In this document: in pieces, positions 23,707 through 32,138 of the stretch
Layout of the letters: each line of letters opens with the position of its first letter
Numbering within the stretch: position 1 is the first letter of the stretch
Assembly (NCBI RefSeq): GCF_001662875.1
Contig: NZ_JPVZ01000003.1
Location: 434,001 to 498,000, forward strand
Direction of reading: 5' to 3'
Origin: Thalassospira tepidiphila MCCC 1A03514
Lineage (GTDB): Bacteria > Pseudomonadota > Alphaproteobacteria > Rhodospirillales > Thalassospiraceae
DNA length: 64,000 bases
Notes under the pieces: model-generated
The model's input: the letters and a program-made list of their open reading frames with translations, nothing else
The model's database searches: none
What the model was told of the DNA's origin: nothing
Position numbers and translations under genes: made by a program

Positions 23707-24612
23707 CTATTCATCAATTCTTGGCTGTCTGTGGGCGACAAGCGTACGGCTGACGAAATTGCGAAGAGCAATCGAGATATCGTTGCTGCGATAAGCCAGT
23801 GAAAGCTGTGCAATCGGCACTTCGCCTTCTATTTCGCGATAGGCGACACCCTTTGCCTGAAGCTGCGTCATTGGTTTGGGAACCAGCGAAAAGCCAAGCT
23901 CGGCCGCAACGAAATTGATCACGGACCCAAGCTGCGGAGCGATCTGGCCCATTTGCGGCTCAAACCCGGCGTCCCGGCAGGCGGTGACGACCTTGTCGTA
24001 ATGGGTTGGGCCGACCGCGCGTGGGGTCAGGATCAGGGCCTCGTCACGGAGTTCGGACAGGGCGACCTTTTCACGTTGGGCGGCCGGGTGACCGGAGGGT
24101 AGGACAAGCACCATCGGTTCGCTTGAAATCACATGCAGGCGAATGCCATCGCCCGCAATCGTATCCTGGCGCAGAAATACAGCATCAAGGCGTTCATCTC
24201 GCAGGCCGGCGACAAGCTGTGCGGAGTTGGCTTCTTCGAGCGTCATTTCAACGCCGGGATAACTGCGCCGAAAATCACGGAACACGCGCGGAACAGACGG
24301 GCTGAATGCAGCGGACGCCGTGAAGCCAACCCGGATCGATCCGACTTCGCCGCGCCCGGCACGTTGGGCGGCACGAATGGCGCGCTCTGCCAGATCAGGA
24401 AATTGGGCGACGACCTCAAGAAACGCCATGCCTGCCTCCGTCAGTTCTGCGCCATGGGGGACGCGATGAAAAAGGGCCGTGCCGATTTCATTTTCCAGAT
24501 CGCGGATTTGCTGACTAAGCGGTGGCTGCCCGATGCCGATGCGGGCCGCAGCACGGGTAAAATTTCCCTCGCGGGCGACGGCAAGGAAGTAGCGGATATG
24601 GCGCAGTTCCAT
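23707..24612 (-). CDS. LysR-type transcriptional regulator
   Basis: A 301-residue LTTR: N-terminal winged helix MELRHIRYFLAVAREGNFTR with helix-turn-helix AARIGIGQPPLSQQIRDLE, then a periplasmic-binding-protein-like effector domain. The ATG at 24612 gives the canonical LysR N-terminus; the TTG five codons upstream is less likely. It diverges from an MFS exporter gene across about 110 bases, the usual arrangement for an LTTR controlling its neighbour. The N-terminal and effector regions resemble the BenM/CatM group, but the ligand cannot be read from sequence. Confidence 0.92.
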   Translation of the reverse strand: MELRHIRYFLAVAREGNFTRAAARIGIGQPPLSQQIRDLENEIGTALFHRVPHGAELTEAGMAFLEVVAQFPDLAERAIRAAQRAGRGEVGSIRVGFTASAAFSPSVPRVFRDFRRSYPGVEMTLEEANSAQLVAGLRDERLDAVFLRQDTIAGDGIRLHVISSEPMVLVLPSGHPAAQREKVALSELRDEALILTPRAVGPTHYDKVVTACRDAGFEPQMGQIAPQLGSVINFVAAELGFSLVPKPMTQLQAKGVAYREIEGEVPIAQLSLAYRSNDISIALRNFVSRTLVAHRQPRIDE

Positions 24613-24723
24613 TGGTGGTATATCCAAAAGATATCACAGAAGACAGTACCATATATTGGACGGATAGGCGCGATAGTGCAATCATAAGCGTCACCCCACG
24701 AACCATTCCAAAAGAGGTCGCAA

Positions 24724-26082
24724 ATGTCTGTTTCCCGGGACAATGACCCAGAACAACATTCTGATAGTGCTGCTGATACGGCGTCATCTGATGCAACGCC
24801 CCCCATACGTTCGCAAAGCCCGCTCGCGTCCACCAACGCAAATGCGTCTGCCGATCCGGTGTGGATTAAACCGGGATCGGCCGCATTTCGCCGTATCAGC
24901 ATTGCACTGTTTTTGGCCGGATACGCGACCTTTTCACTGATTTACTGTGTGCAGCCACTGTTGCCGGAACTTGCAAACCACTTTGTGGTTGGACCGGCTG
25001 AAAGCTCGCTCGCACTCTCATTGACCACCGGGTTTCTGGCCTTTGCCATTTTGCTGGCCGGTGCTGTGTCCGAGGCCGTCGGGCGCAAGCAATTGATGCT
25101 GATCTCTATCTGTGTGGCTTCGGTTTTGAACCTGATCGCGCCGTTTCTTTCCGATTGGCATGCCTTTCTTGTGGTGCGTGCGCTGGAAGGTCTGATGCTG
25201 GGCGGGGTTCCGGCCGTTGCGATGGCCTATTTGGCCGAGGAAATCGATCCCAAAGGCCTTGGCATGACGATGGGTATTTATATTAGTGGCACGGCGATCG
25301 GCGGCCTAAGTGGCCGTGTCGTGATCGGTTTCCTGACCGATCTGTTTGGCTGGCATGTTGCCCTTGGCGCGATGGGGGCATTGGGCCTTATCGCGGCCCT
25401 TGGGTTTGCCGTTCTGTTGCCGGCATCGCGGAACTTTGTAAAACGTCCGGGATTTCAGGTGGGGTATCACCTGCGGGCCTGGGGCGGGCATCTGAAACAT
25501 GCGGGTTTGCCGTTTGTGTTCCTGATCGGTGCCTTTGCCATGGGCTGCTTTGTGACGGTGTTTAACTATGTCGGCTTCCGTCTTTCGGATGCGCCCTATG
25601 GCCTGTCGCAAAGTCAGATTGGGTTGATCTTTGTGGTCTATCTGTGCGGGTCGGTGACCTCATCGATTGCCGGTGCGCTATCAGACAAAATCGGACGTGG
25701 CCCTGTCCTAGTGGTGGGGCTGTTGTTGGCGGCGCTTGGTGTCGGACTGACCGTATCTGACAGCCTGTCGGTGATCATTGGCGGGATTGTTGTCCTGACC
25801 AGTGGTTTTTTCGTTGCCCATTCGATTGCCAGTGGCTGGGTCGGGCGGCTTGCCGAAACGGCCAAGGGGCATGCGTCGTCACTGTATCTTCTGGCCTATT
25901 ATTTGGGATCAAGCATCATGGGATCGGTGGGTGGCTGGTTCTGGGATCAGGGCGGATGGAACGCGGTTGCGGGCTTTGCCGGATCTCTGTTGCTTTGCGC
26001 ACTGTTATGCGGGCTTTACCTTTGGGGGCGCGCGGCAAAGGTTGTGCGTCAGTCACAAACCCGGGTTGCCAGAACGGCCTGA
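24724..26082 (+). CDS. MFS transporter (YnfM-like)
   Basis: A 452-residue major facilitator with 12 predicted helices after an unusually long Ser/Ala-rich N-terminus of about 50 residues. The YCVQPLLPELANHF and GRKQLMLISI segments (the loop 2-3 motif A) match the YnfM/YdhP-type group of exporters; a second copy, LSDKIGRGPVLVVG, lies in the second half. It diverges from the LysR gene, so it is probably induced by that regulator's ligand. Related transporters export drugs, arabinose or other small molecules. A bidirectional terminator follows. Confidence 0.9.
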   Translation: MSVSRDNDPEQHSDSAADTASSDATPPIRSQSPLASTNANASADPVWIKPGSAAFRRISIALFLAGYATFSLIYCVQPLLPELANHFVVGPAESSLALSLTTGFLAFAILLAGAVSEAVGRKQLMLISICVASVLNLIAPFLSDWHAFLVVRALEGLMLGGVPAVAMAYLAEEIDPKGLGMTMGIYISGTAIGGLSGRVVIGFLTDLFGWHVALGAMGALGLIAALGFAVLLPASRNFVKRPGFQVGYHLRAWGGHLKHAGLPFVFLIGAFAMGCFVTVFNYVGFRLSDAPYGLSQSQIGLIFVVYLCGSVTSSIAGALSDKIGRGPVLVVGLLLAALGVGLTVSDSLSVIIGGIVVLTSGFFVAHSIASGWVGRLAETAKGHASSLYLLAYYLGSSIMGSVGGWFWDQGGWNAVAGFAGSLLLCALLCGLYLWGRAAKVVRQSQTRVARTA

Positions 26083-26090
26083 TCAAAACA

Positions 26091-26120
26091 AAAACCCCCG
26101 CCATGATGGACGGGGGTTTT
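26091..26120. terminator. Bidirectional terminator between MFS and cysteine synthase genes
   Basis: Perfect 10-bp stem AAAACCCCCG (26091-26100) with CGGGGGTTTT (26111-26120) and a 10-base loop; A/T runs on both sides suit both convergent genes. Confidence 0.88.
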
Positions 26121-26147
26121 ATCTTTTTGGATGGCTTTGTGTCGGGC

Positions 26148-27146
26148 CTAGAGCCAATTAGGCGTTGGAAGGCCTTTTTCCTTAAGGAAGGCCGGGTTCC
26201 AAAGCTTGCTCTGATAGCGGGTGCCAAGGTCACAAAGAATGGTGACAATGGTTTTGCCCGGACCGAGTTCACGGGCGAGGCGTACGGCACCGGCGACGTT
26301 GATACCGGTCGAGCCACCCATGCACAGACCTTCTTCCTTGAGCAGGTCAAAGACGATCGGCAGCATTTCCTCGTCCGAGATCTGGAACGGGTGATTGATC
26401 TCAACACCTTCAAGGTTGGCAGTAATACGACCCTGACCGATCCCCTCTGAGATCGAGCTGCCTTCGGATTTCAGTTCACCGAATTTGTAGTGGCTGTAAA
26501 GGGCCGCACCCATCGGATCGGCAAGGCCGATCTGGATGTTTTTGTTGCGATCCTTAAGCGCCATCGAAACACCGGCAAGTGTGCCGCCGGTACCAACCGC
26601 ACAGATAAAGCCATCCACCTTGCCGTCGGTTTGTTCCCAGATTTCCGGGGCGGTGGTGTCGATGTGACCCTGACGGTTGGCGACGTTGTCAAACTGGTTT
26701 GCCCAGATTGCGCCATTGGGTTCGGACTGTGCGAGTTCTTCGGCCAAACGGCGCGAAACATGCACATAGTTGTTCTGATCGCGATAGGGGACAGCCGGAA
26801 CTTCGCGCAGATCCGCACCGAGAAGCCGCAGCAGGTCTTTCTTTTCCTGGCTTTGGGTTTCCGGGATGACGATCACGGTGCGATAGCCCAGCGCATTGCC
26901 GACAACGGCAAGACCGATGCCGGTGTTGCCAGCCGTACCTTCGACGATGACGCCGCCCGGTTTCAGAAGACCGTGCGCCTCGGCGTCGCGAATGATGGCA
27001 AGGGCAGCGCGGTCCTTGACCGACCCGCCCGGGTTTGCGTATTCCGCCTTGCCAAGAATGGTGCAGCCCGTCAGCTCGGAAACCTTTTTAAGCTTCACAA
27101 GCGGGGTGCGGCCAATGGCTTCAATGGTGCCATTGCGAATGTCCAT
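26148..27146 (-). CDS. cysK: Cysteine synthase A-type O-acetylserine sulfhydrylase
   Basis: A 332-residue PLP fold-type II enzyme from the ATG at 27146 (a longer frame lacks the family N-terminus). K44 in NPGGSVKDRAA is the PLP lysine; TAGNTGIGLA binds the substrate carboxylate; GTGGTLAG holds the PLP phosphate. It makes cysteine from O-acetylserine and sulfide. The SEGIGQGRITANLEG insertion and longer C-terminus set it apart from the short E. coli CysK and resemble the alphaproteobacterial CysK form. The upstream region has an 8-bp inverted repeat CACACAAA...TTTGTGTG at 27203-27250. Confidence 0.9.
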   Translation of the reverse strand: MDIRNGTIEAIGRTPLVKLKKVSELTGCTILGKAEYANPGGSVKDRAALAIIRDAEAHGLLKPGGVIVEGTAGNTGIGLAVVGNALGYRTVIVIPETQSQEKKDLLRLLGADLREVPAVPYRDQNNYVHVSRRLAEELAQSEPNGAIWANQFDNVANRQGHIDTTAPEIWEQTDGKVDGFICAVGTGGTLAGVSMALKDRNKNIQIGLADPMGAALYSHYKFGELKSEGSSISEGIGQGRITANLEGVEINHPFQISDEEMLPIVFDLLKEEGLCMGGSTGINVAGAVRLARELGPGKTIVTILCDLGTRYQSKLWNPAFLKEKGLPTPNWL

Positions 27147-27284
27147 GACAGACTCCAAACATGGTGATTTCAAATGTGTTTGATAGTTGATTGGTCTTTT
27201 TGCACACAAAAGTCAAGGCAGATTAAAAAATATAACGTAAAGTTTGTGTGATTATTGTTTTTCTGAATAATTGCTTCAGCTTCC

Positions 27285-27905
27285 TCAAGCCTCTGAATTC
27301 TGCCGAAGTCGGTCGCGGTTTAGCATCAACCACTGAACGGCGATGGTCGTCATTGCATTGCAGAGTTGTCCATTCTGCAACATGGCAAAGCATTCTTCGG
27401 CCGACACTGTGAAGACGCGGATATCTTCACCTTCCTCGGCGACGCCATGCAGCCCGCCAACATTGGTGGTATCGACCTGACCATAAAAGAGATGGACCGT
27501 TTCAGTCGAGCATCCCGGTGTGACGTAATAATGCGAAATCAGTTCTGGCGATCCGATAAGTTCGCATCCAGCTTCTTCAAACGTTTCACGGCGTGCAACA
27601 GCTTCTGCCGTCTCGCCGTCTTCTATGATGCCTGCAACGATTTCGGTCAGCCAGACCGGCATTGTTGGATCGCTGTTGTTGACAGAAATGGCACCGGGGC
27701 GGAATTGTTCAATCAGTACAACTTCATCGCGGACCGGGTCATAGGGCAGGACGGCGACGGCGTGTCCGCGTTCAAGGACTTCGCGTTGCAGGACAAGGCT
27801 TTGACCACCATCAAATCGGTCATGTTGCAACTGATAGACATCAATCTTGCAGTAACCGTCCCAGCTTCGATTTTTGGCAATTATTTTAAATTTCATTTCT
27901 GTCAC
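27285..27905 (-). CDS. Nudix hydrolase, ADP-ribose pyrophosphatase-like
   Basis: A 206-residue protein from a GTG start with GGGAG eight bases upstream. The Nudix box is complete: G-x5-E-x7-R-E-x2-E-E-x-G within IIEDGETAEAVARRETFEEA. The N-terminal LVLQREVLERGHAVAVLPYDP and VVLIEQFRPGA segments are those of the NudF/TIGR00052 ADP-ribose pyrophosphatase group, which splits ADP-ribose and related nucleotide sugars. Transcribed as a single gene. Confidence 0.92.
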   Translation of the reverse strand: MTEMKFKIIAKNRSWDGYCKIDVYQLQHDRFDGGQSLVLQREVLERGHAVAVLPYDPVRDEVVLIEQFRPGAISVNNSDPTMPVWLTEIVAGIIEDGETAEAVARRETFEEAGCELIGSPELISHYYVTPGCSTETVHLFYGQVDTTNVGGLHGVAEEGEDIRVFTVSAEECFAMLQNGQLCNAMTTIAVQWLMLNRDRLRQNSEA

Positions 27906-28183
27906 GGTGTTTCTCCCGGAAAATGTGCCATTGTCGATCTATTCAGTTGATTTATCGTTGCTCTTAATATTTTGTAGTTCTTATATATTCGGGCTGATCT
28001 GGTGTTATTTGATAGCATGATGTTTCTCATCGTGACCATATTTGCCGGGGCGAGGGTGGCATCCGTCGGTTTCAATTGCGTCAAAACTGATGTAATCTTT
28101 CGAATATGGTGCGCAGAGAAACAAGTCTTAGATAACTGTGCTTTCATTCAGGGTTTAGATGTGTCGGGGGATACAGGACGTTG

Positions 28184-29815
28184 ATGCGGTTCGAACCAAC
28201 AGAAATCGCACGTCTGTATGGGCGGTCACGCGTGGGCGTTGTTGTACACAAGGATCTCGAAGCTGTGTATGTCAACGATGCCTATGCGAAAATGCTGGGC
28301 CGTCGCGATGTCTCGGACTTTATGAGCGACCCGGACATGCGCCAGTATATTCCGCCCAGTTTCCATCACGAGGCGGACAAGCTTTCCAACAGTTTCCAGA
28401 AAAGCAGCGGTTTCCACGGCTGGAAGAAAGTCTATAATATCCGAACGGATGGAACGCCGGTCTGGATGGAAATCAGTGACGAGACCGTCGAATGGGAAGG
28501 CGGTAATGCGGTCCTGACCACGGCACAGATGATTGACAATGGCACGACTGCGATGCAGGTCGACCATATGCTGGGGCGGTCTTTCATTGGTGTGATGGTC
28601 CATCGCAACATGACTGCATTGTACGTTAATGAAAGCTTTGCCCGCCTAATGGGGGCAAAGGACGTCAGTGCCTTTATGGAAAATCCCAATATCCTCCGCT
28701 TTATCCCCGACGAAAATCGTCCGCGCGCAATCCGCCATGTCGCGGCAATTCTAAGCGGCGAACGACGCGGCGACCGGCACCGTGTTCGGGATATTCTCGA
28801 TGATGGCAGTTCGGTCTGGCGTGACCTGACCGATGAACGCATTCTTTGGTATGACGGCAAACCGGCGATCCTGACGACTGCCCATGATGTTCGCGACGAA
28901 GTCGAAATGCATCAGCAACTTGTCCGGGCCAAAGCAAGCCTTGAACAGGCGGTAACCGAAGTGATCCGGATGGTGCCGTCGGCTGTCGCGATGCTTGATG
29001 ACAAGCTTGAGGTTATTCATTTCAATCACGAGTTTTCCCGTCTTTTCGGTGGAGAAACAACGGATGGATCCGAACCGGTATTTGATATTTCAGCACTGCA
29101 TGAATGTTGTGCCGAGATGATGCGAAACGGGCATGGCCATGCCAATATCGACGAAATGCAGACACCATCGGGCCGTCTTGCCGACATCCGCATGAACATG
29201 ATGGATGATGGCGGTGTCATGGTATCGGCGACTGATATTACCGATCACAAGCGCAAGGAGCAGATGCTAGACACCCTGGCATCAACCGATGCGTTGACCC
29301 GTGCGCTTAACCGTCGCGGTTTTGAAAGCGCGGTTAGCAGATTGCGCGAAATTCGCCATCTCAAGGATAAAAGCTGGCTGTTCGGGTTGATCGTTCTTGA
29401 TCTTGATTACTTCAAGGATGTGAATGATACCCACGGGCATGCGGTGGGCGACCGGGTTCTTGAGAGGGTTGCCGATACATTGCGTCAGGCGTTGCGTGAC
29501 GACGATCTTGTCGTTCGTCTGGGTGGTGAGGAATTTGCAGTATTGCTGCCATCTGCGACGGCTGCGGTCACCAAGCGCATTGGCGAGCGTTTGTCGAACA
29601 TGATCCGCGAAATCAGGGTGCCAATTGACAAGTCCGGTACGGAGTATGTCAATGTCACGGCCAGCTTTGGCGCAACGGTCGGCGGCGAGGGCCGGCAAAA
29701 ATTCATCGAATTGTCAGAAGCGATGAAGGTCGCAGACGAAGCAATGTACGCCGCCAAGGATGCCGGACGTGATCAACTTGTCTTTCGCTTCGCCGGGCAA
29801 GAACAAGATAGCTGA
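28184..29815 (+). CDS. Diguanylate cyclase with three PAS domains
   Basis: A 543-residue soluble protein; ATG at 28184 follows ACAGGA, so the TTG just before it is not used. Residues 8-118 and 127-237 are two similar PAS-like units (GRSRVGVVVHKDLEAVYVND versus GRSFIGVMVHRNMTALYVNE), an internal duplication; a third PAS spans about 255-355. The GGDEF domain has GGEEF at 447-451 and an RxxD inhibitory site RDDD at 438-441. It should make cyclic-di-GMP with product inhibition. No membrane segments are seen, so the stimulus is probably cytosolic. No obvious operon partner. Confidence 0.92.
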   Translation: MRFEPTEIARLYGRSRVGVVVHKDLEAVYVNDAYAKMLGRRDVSDFMSDPDMRQYIPPSFHHEADKLSNSFQKSSGFHGWKKVYNIRTDGTPVWMEISDETVEWEGGNAVLTTAQMIDNGTTAMQVDHMLGRSFIGVMVHRNMTALYVNESFARLMGAKDVSAFMENPNILRFIPDENRPRAIRHVAAILSGERRGDRHRVRDILDDGSSVWRDLTDERILWYDGKPAILTTAHDVRDEVEMHQQLVRAKASLEQAVTEVIRMVPSAVAMLDDKLEVIHFNHEFSRLFGGETTDGSEPVFDISALHECCAEMMRNGHGHANIDEMQTPSGRLADIRMNMMDDGGVMVSATDITDHKRKEQMLDTLASTDALTRALNRRGFESAVSRLREIRHLKDKSWLFGLIVLDLDYFKDVNDTHGHAVGDRVLERVADTLRQALRDDDLVVRLGGEEFAVLLPSATAAVTKRIGERLSNMIREIRVPIDKSGTEYVNVTASFGATVGGEGRQKFIELSEAMKVADEAMYAAKDAGRDQLVFRFAGQEQDS

Positions 29816-29915
29816 TCACCGGATCATCGATTATCATCGCTTTCCATCATGTTTTCCTGACATTCGATGCCGCACCTGTTTGGTAATTGCGTGGCAGTTT
29901 CTGTGCGAGGCCGTA

Positions 29916-30425
29916 ATGCGTGTTCGTTCCATGACCGTTTCTGATGGTAATCGTGTTGTTGAAATCTATGGGCAGGCCATCAAATCGGGTCATGCCACGT
30001 TTCAGGAAAATCCGGGAACCTGGGAAGACTGGGATCAGGGACATTTGTCGGAATGCCGGCTAGTTGCCAGCGACGACAATGACATCGTCATTGGCTGGGC
30101 CGGGTTATCTGGCGTTTCAAATCGCTGTGTCTATCGCGGGATTGCCGAGATATCGGTCTATGTTGACCCAAATCATCACGGGAAGGGCGTTGGCAAAGCG
30201 CTGCTTTCAGCCTTGATTGCTGCCAGCGAGGAAAATGGTATCTGGTCGCTTGAAGCCGGTATTTTCCCGGAAAACGAAGCAAGCCTAGTCCTGCATAAGG
30301 CATTGGGCTTCGAGATCGTCGGCCGTAAGCGCGGCCTGGGGCGCATGGGCTATGGGCCGCTGGCCGGACAATGGCGAGATGTCATGCTGTTGCAGCGCCG
30401 CAGTCAGGTCGTTGGTGTCGAATAA
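29916..30425 (+). CDS. GNAT acetyltransferase, phosphinothricin acetyltransferase-like
   Basis: A 169-residue protein starting at the ATG at 29916 (the longer frame overlaps the cyclase gene). The IAEISVYVDPNHHGKGVGKALLSALI segment is the acetyl-CoA-binding motif, and LEAGIFPENEASLVLHKALGFE is motif B. The ATFQENPGTWEDW and LAGQWRDVMLLQRR segments match the PAT/MddA group that acetylates phosphinothricin or methionine sulfoximine/sulfone. Probable terminator at 30450-30490. Confidence 0.88.
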   Translation: MRVRSMTVSDGNRVVEIYGQAIKSGHATFQENPGTWEDWDQGHLSECRLVASDDNDIVIGWAGLSGVSNRCVYRGIAEISVYVDPNHHGKGVGKALLSALIAASEENGIWSLEAGIFPENEASLVLHKALGFEIVGRKRGLGRMGYGPLAGQWRDVMLLQRRSQVVGVE

Positions 30426-30449
30426 CTTAAAATCATATTGCGCATTTTT

Positions 30450-30490
30450 CCGCTTTGCGTGCGTAAATTGCGCGCGGAATGCGGTTTTTT
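30450..30490 (+). terminator. Probable terminator after the 29916 acetyltransferase
   Basis: Outer arms CCGC (30450-30453) and GCGG (30481-30484) enclose an inner GCGTGC/GCGCGC stem with one wobble pair, followed by six T. Confidence 0.6.
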
Positions 30491-30613
30491 CGAATTTGTA
30501 TGTGGCTTGGTCGAAAACGTCCTTGGCACGCTTTAAATTCGCGCGGCAATAAGGTAATCAACAGGTCTGGGTAAGTGAGAACCCGTAGACGAAAATTTGC
30601 CAGGAGCGCCACC

Positions 30614-32074
30614 GTGAACGAGATCCGTAAAATTGCGCCTGTCGCAATCTGGGACAATTTCCAGAAACTTTGCGATACACCGCGTCCCTCCAATAAAGAA
30701 GAAGCTGTTTTAAAACTTCTGGAAAAGATGGCCGATGACAAGGGGCTTGCGCATTTCCTCGACAGCGGTGGCAACCTTGTTGTGTCAGTTCCGGCGACTG
30801 CCGGCTTTGAAGACCGCAAAATGGTGATCTTGCAGTCCCATGTCGACATGGTGACCCAGGCCAATTCCGGATCGACCCACAATTTCGACACCGACCCGAT
30901 CCGCATGGTCATGGATGGGGACTGGATTACTGCCGATAACACCACCCTTGGTGCCGATAACGGTATCGGTGCGGCGGCAATGATGGGCTTCATGACCGAA
31001 GACGGTCTTGAACACGGCCCGCTTGAACTTCTGTTCACGGTTGATGAAGAACGCGGCCTGACCGGTGCGATGAACCTGGAACCGGGCCGCCTTAAGGGTG
31101 AAATCCTTCTGAACCTTGATACCGAAGACGAGTACGAGCTTTGTGTTGGTTGTGCTGGCGGTGGTGATCTGGTCGCAAGCTATGACTACACCGAAGAAGC
31201 CGTTGGCGCAGGGCAGGTGGCCCGCGATATCGCGCTGACAGGTTTGAAAGGTGGCCATTCCGGCATCGACATCATCCTTGGTCTTGGCAATGCCAACAAA
31301 CTGATGGCGCGTTTCCTGCGCACCGCGATCCGTGATTTTGATGCGCGTATTGTAAAAATCAACGCCGGGACCGCCCGCAACGCCATCCCGCGGGAGTCGT
31401 TTGCGACCATCGTTCTGCCGGAAGGCAAGTTGTCTGATTTCGATGCGGCATTGAATGCTTTTGCCAGCGACATCAAAGATGAAATCGGCGCGATTGAACC
31501 GAAATTTGCCATTGCCGCAACCAATGCAGATGTCCCTGCAAAGGCAATGAGCGCAAAAGACTCCGAGGCGTTCAACAATGCCTGTGTCGGTGCGCCGAAC
31601 GGTGTTCAGGCCATGAGTACCTCAGTCGAAGGCGTTGTTGAAACCTCGATCAATCTTGCCATCGTCAAGCTTGGCGATGGTAAGGCCAAGGTGACGCTGT
31701 CAGCGCGTAGCTCGATCAATTCTGCGCGCGATGCCATGCGTGAGGTTGCAACAGCGGTATTTGAGAATATCGGCGCATCTGTTGCCTGGGGCGATGCCTA
31801 TCCGGGCTGGAAGCCTGATGCTAACAGCGAAGTGGTCAGCCTGATGAAGGCGGTTCACAAGGACATGTTTGGCAAAGAGCCGGAAATTCGCGTCATTCAC
31901 GCCGGTCTTGAATGCGGCGTACTGGGATCGAAATACCCGCACTGGGACATGGTATCGTTCGGTCCGACCATCAAACGCGCGCACAGCCCGGATGAATGCG
32001 TCCATGTGCCAAGCGTTGCGCGTTTCTGGGACTATCTTCTGGCTGCACTGAAGGCGATCCCGGCCAAGGGATAA
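30614..32074 (+). CDS. pepD: Aminoacyl-histidine dipeptidase (PepD, M20 family)
   Basis: A 486-residue protein from a GTG at 30614 with AGGAG eight bases before it. Metal-site motifs include LQSHVDMV, TTLGADNGIG and FTVDEERGLTGA, with the catalytic base Glu in DEE. GLKGGHSGIDI is the lid/substrate motif and HAGLECGVLGSK the late metal site. It hydrolyses Xaa-His dipeptides such as carnosine and other dipeptides in the cytosol. Monocistronic with a terminator overlapping the opposing gene's end. Confidence 0.93.
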   Translation: MNEIRKIAPVAIWDNFQKLCDTPRPSNKEEAVLKLLEKMADDKGLAHFLDSGGNLVVSVPATAGFEDRKMVILQSHVDMVTQANSGSTHNFDTDPIRMVMDGDWITADNTTLGADNGIGAAAMMGFMTEDGLEHGPLELLFTVDEERGLTGAMNLEPGRLKGEILLNLDTEDEYELCVGCAGGGDLVASYDYTEEAVGAGQVARDIALTGLKGGHSGIDIILGLGNANKLMARFLRTAIRDFDARIVKINAGTARNAIPRESFATIVLPEGKLSDFDAALNAFASDIKDEIGAIEPKFAIAATNADVPAKAMSAKDSEAFNNACVGAPNGVQAMSTSVEGVVETSINLAIVKLGDGKAKVTLSARSSINSARDAMREVATAVFENIGASVAWGDAYPGWKPDANSEVVSLMKAVHKDMFGKEPEIRVIHAGLECGVLGSKYPHWDMVSFGPTIKRAHSPDECVHVPSVARFWDYLLAALKAIPAKG

Positions 32075-32100
32075 GGCCTTAATCGGATTTGATGACGTTG

Positions 32101-32138
32101 ATGCGACTGATCGGGAAGCCGGTCAGTCGCATTTGTTT
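32101..32138 (+). terminator. Terminator after pepD
   Basis: Perfect 10-bp stem ATGCGACTGA (32101-32110) with TCAGTCGCAT (32123-32132), then TTGTTTTC. The right arm overlaps the stop codon of the opposing J-domain gene. Confidence 0.75.
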
